Assembly (NCBI GenBank): GCA_964410485.1
Contig: CAYPHJ010000155.1
Coordinates: 1 to 8,385 of the forward strand
Source: CAYPHJ01 sp964410485
GTDB lineage: Bacteria; Desulfobacterota; Binatia; UBA9968
Reading direction: 5' to 3'
Length of the DNA: 8,385 bases
Shown: piece after piece, positions 6,804 through 8,385 of the stretch
How positions within the stretch are numbered: the stretch's first letter is position 1
Layout of the letters: each line of letters begins with the position of its first letter
Notes under the pieces: model-generated
Seen by the model: only the letters and a program-made list of their open reading frames with translations
Told to the model about the DNA's origin: nothing
Database searches by the model: none
Position numbers and translations under genes: made by a program

Positions 6804-6914
6804 ATCGAATTCTCCTGCAGAATTGGCATAGTAGCCTTGCTGTGCTGGAAAATTTGCGCAGACGAGAAAACTTTTAAGCGGAGCAGCGGAGCAAGTTTAA
6901 CCTGGGCGCAGAAC

Positions 6915-7682
6915 ATGGAAGAAAAAGTTGCCATGACAAAGCCTACGGCCGAGCCTGGGCTGGTGGGCGATGGAGGCAGGTGGGCGGTGGAACTGAAGAA
7001 CGTGCAAAAGACCTATCGCACGGGGCCCATCGAGATCCCGGCGCTGCGCGGGGTGAGTCTACGGATCGCTCCTGGTGAATTTCTCGCCGTTGCGGGTCCT
7101 TCAGGTTCCGGGAAAACCACATTGCTCAATATCATCGGCGGACTCGACCGGGCGGACGCCGGGGACGTGTGTGTGGAAGGAAACAACCTTCAGCTCTTAT
7201 CTTCGGGGGAACTCGCTCGTATGCGGCTTGAGCGCCTCGGTTTCGTCTTCCAAGCTTACAACCTGCTGCCTGTGCTGACGGCCATGGAGAACGCCGAGTT
7301 CACCCTGCTCCTGCAGGGCGTCCCTTTGGAGCGGCGCAGAGAAAGGGTGCAAAAATTGTTCTTGGAAATAGGTCTCGCCGGCCTTGAAAATCGCCGCCCG
7401 GCAGAGTTATCCGGCGGGCAACAACAGCGGGTTGCTGTGGCTCGGGCCATGGTCACCGAACCCGCGTTGATCCTGGCGGATGAGCCCACGGCGAATCTCG
7501 ACTCTGCCACCGGTGCCGCTCTCCTCGATGTGATGGAACAGCTCAACCGTGCTCACAATACGACTTTCATCTTTTCCACCCATGATCCTCAAGTTATGGA
7601 CCGGGCGCGCCGATGGATTCGCTTGCGCGACGGTCAGATCGCAAGCGATGCGGCGCATGCAAGCCACATTCTTTCGCTCTGA
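6915..7682 (+). CDS. ABC transporter ATP-binding protein, LolD/MacB type
   Basis: Cytoplasmic ATPase that powers the two upstream permeases. From ATG 6915 it has 255 residues, and the nucleotide-binding domain is complete: Walker A GPSGSGKTT (61-69), Q-loop FVFQAYNLLP (Gln113), signature LSGGQQQR (165-172), Walker B ALILADEPT (184-192) with the catalytic Glu190, D-loop ANLDS, and switch His223 in STHD. The LLNIIGGLDRADAGDV and YNLLPVLTAMENAE segments are typical of the LolD/MacB group. ATG 6933 is an almost equal alternative (249 residues, with GGAAG 11 bases upstream). The frame is open back to 6315, but that part runs through repeats and is not protein-like. The tail after about residue 240 (DAAHASHILSL) is poorly conserved. 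Separation from the permeases by a repeat cluster is unusual for this family and may mean reduced or independent expression. Confidence 0.93.
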   Translation: MEEKVAMTKPTAEPGLVGDGGRWAVELKNVQKTYRTGPIEIPALRGVSLRIAPGEFLAVAGPSGSGKTTLLNIIGGLDRADAGDVCVEGNNLQLLSSGELARMRLERLGFVFQAYNLLPVLTAMENAEFTLLLQGVPLERRRERVQKLFLEIGLAGLENRRPAELSGGQQQRVAVARAMVTEPALILADEPTANLDSATGAALLDVMEQLNRAHNTTFIFSTHDPQVMDRARRWIRLRDGQIASDAAHASHILSL

Positions 7683-7760
7683 AAGGGAAATGCAGCGGTG
7701 AGGAGCGTACATCCAGGCGATGGGGATCAGGGGCGGTTGGTCAAATGCCGGTCGTGAGTC

Positions 7761-8213
7761 ATGGCAAGATTCGCCCTGAAACAACGCGCCCGGGAGGTTT
7801 GGCAAAAGCTCTCGCATCTCGATGCCACGCCCGACCAAATCGCTGGTGGATTCTCCATCGGCATCTTTGCCAGTTTCCTCCCGCTGAATCCATCCCCGAC
7901 TATCACGGCGATCGTTGTGGCGTGGCTGCTGAAGCGGAACGTGATGGCCGCTATCGCCGGGGCGGCGGCAGCGATCCTCTTTCTCCCGCTTTTGCCCTTG
8001 ATCTGGCTCGCTGAATATCGATTAGGGAAGTTGATTCTCCCGGTAAAGCATCCAGTGACGTTGGATCAGGCGCGGCTATGGGACGTGTTGCAAAAAGGGT
8101 GGGATGTTTACGCAGCCATGCTCGTTGGATCGATCATCATCGCTACCCCGGTTACGTTGCTCAGCTATCTGGTCATCAAGCGACTCGCTACGAGATGGGC
8201 CCGGCAAAAATGA
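7761..8213 (+). CDS. DUF2062 domain membrane protein
   Basis: Small integral membrane protein of the DUF2062 family, whose biochemical role is not established. The 150 residues begin with a basic amphipathic part (RFALKQRAREVWQKL), then GGFSIGIFASFLPLNPSPTITAIVVAWLLKRN (29-60), the family's characteristic start of a re-entrant or membrane helix with the FLPL/NP turn, a second very hydrophobic segment (AAIAGAAAAILFLPLLPLIWLA, 63-84), a short polar loop, and a last membrane helix at about 115-140 before a basic C-terminus. ATG 7761 is the first start after an in-frame TGA at 7755-7757, with only a weak ribosome binding site. It sits 78 bases after the ATPase stop on the same strand, so it may be read with the transporter, though the family also occurs alone. 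The stop overlaps a following ATG. Confidence 0.85.
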   Translation: MARFALKQRAREVWQKLSHLDATPDQIAGGFSIGIFASFLPLNPSPTITAIVVAWLLKRNVMAAIAGAAAAILFLPLLPLIWLAEYRLGKLILPVKHPVTLDQARLWDVLQKGWDVYAAMLVGSIIIATPVTLLSYLVIKRLATRWARQK

Positions 8214-8353
8214 AAGGAAACGCTCGTTTGATCACGCCGGGCTTCGAGATCGCCGCGAATCACCTTGTGAGTTTTTCTCAGGAGGAATCTTATCGAGACG
8301 AGCTTGATATCGGGGGCAGCTCAGCGATGCCGATGGCGGCCAACACCGAATGA
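8210..8353 (+). CDS. Possible 47-residue ORF, unknown
   Basis: An unrecognised short ORF starts at ATG 8210, overlapping the DUF2062 stop by 4 nt (ATGA), and encodes 47 residues starting MKGNARLITPGFEIA and ending PMAANTE. It has no membrane segment, signal peptide or known motif, and no ribosome binding site apart from possible translational coupling. Its stop again overlaps another ATG by 4 nt. The ATGA at both ends is the only support; it may be non-coding. Confidence 0.22.
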   Translation: MKGNARLITPGFEIAANHLVSFSQEESYRDELDIGGSSAMPMAANTE

Positions 8354-8385
8354 ACGAATCTCTGCTGGTCCCAAGCGCAACGATA
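8350..8385 (+). CDS. Possible gene start, cut by the window edge
   Basis: ATG 8350 opens a frame reading MNESLLVPSATI up to the last base. It overlaps the stop of the 47-residue ORF by 4 nt but has no clear ribosome binding site. Twelve codons are too few to identify a product. Confidence 0.2.
   Translation, partial: MNESLLVPSATI

Larger units (their letters stand above)
6430..6914. repeat. Non-coding repeat cluster separating the permease and ATPase genes
   Basis: These 485 bases hold no convincing gene, although one frame stays open through them. They are a mosaic of short repeats. TTCACCACGAAG occurs at about 6494 and 6550 and reappears inverted as CCTTCGTGGTGAG at 6791-6803, so the stretch 6494-6803 is bracketed by a near-perfect 13-bp inverted pair. 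Within it a second pair, ccctcaccc at 6608-6616 and gggtgaggg at 6709-6717, is perfect over 9 bp, and cacgaaggtc at 6743-6752 faces gaccttcgtg at 6789-6798 (10 bp perfect). A degenerate direct repeat, agcgcggca(g/a)..., lies at 6464-6484 and 6512-6531. The motifs look like dispersed intergenic repeats or non-autonomous (MITE/REP-like) elements; no transposase is present. It may also hold a promoter for the ATPase gene, but I cannot point to one. Confidence 0.75.

Noticed and set aside
6315..6914. Long N-terminal extension of the ATPase reading frame
   Set aside because: The frame is open, but it overlaps the permease 3' end and then translates the inverted repeats; the ABC domain starts normally after ATG 6915/6933.
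6430..6914. CRISPR array
   Set aside because: The repeats are short, degenerate, partly inverted and unevenly spaced, with no cas genes nearby.

Overview
The window looks like a chromosomal stretch of a Gram-negative bacterium, probably a proteobacterium. The reasons are a LolA-like periplasmic protein with a signal peptide, LolC/E-type permeases, a LolD-type ATPase, and intergenic repeats of the 'ttcaccacgaag' and 'ccctcaccctaac' kinds that I associate with some gamma- and deltaproteobacterial genomes. That assignment is inference; no rRNA or clear marker gene is present.

Layout. (1) Positions 1-1298, plus strand, GC-rich: an HPF/RaiA-like ribosome-associated protein, whose start is separated from its body by an apparent one-base loss in an A run, followed with a 1-nt overlap by an F1 ATP synthase gamma subunit. 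The gamma protein is divergent and resembles those of the alternate (N-type) ATPase operons, in which gamma is the last gene, so this is probably the tail of such an operon. (2) Positions 1378-2885, minus strand, visibly less GC-rich: a two-gene unit with a FabF-like ketoacyl-ACP synthase (complete Cys-His-His triad) and then a dedicated acyl carrier protein. It converges on the ATPase genes. (3) Positions 2886-3119: a divergent intergenic region. (4) Positions 3120-7682, plus strand: a LolA-like outer-membrane lipoprotein-sorting protein, two paralogous FtsX/LolCE-type permeases and a LolD-type ATPase, together a complete LolCDE-like transporter with its own periplasmic carrier. The first three genes are packed tightly (4-nt overlap, then a 2-nt gap), but the ATPase is separated from them by about 485 bp of nested inverted and direct repeats. 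(5) Positions 7761-8385: a DUF2062 membrane protein, a possible 47-residue ORF and a possible gene start at the window edge, linked by ATGA overlaps.

Working together: the transporter would take a lipid-linked or hydrophobic cargo from the inner membrane and hand it to the LolA-like carrier. The adjacent KS/ACP pair could supply an acyl chain, so a small acyl-product synthesis-and-export locus is possible. That link rests only on adjacency across divergent transcription units. I did not find a clearly undescribed system. The most unusual features are the frameshifted HPF/RaiA gene, the repeat cluster splitting the transporter genes, and the low-GC KS/ACP pair.
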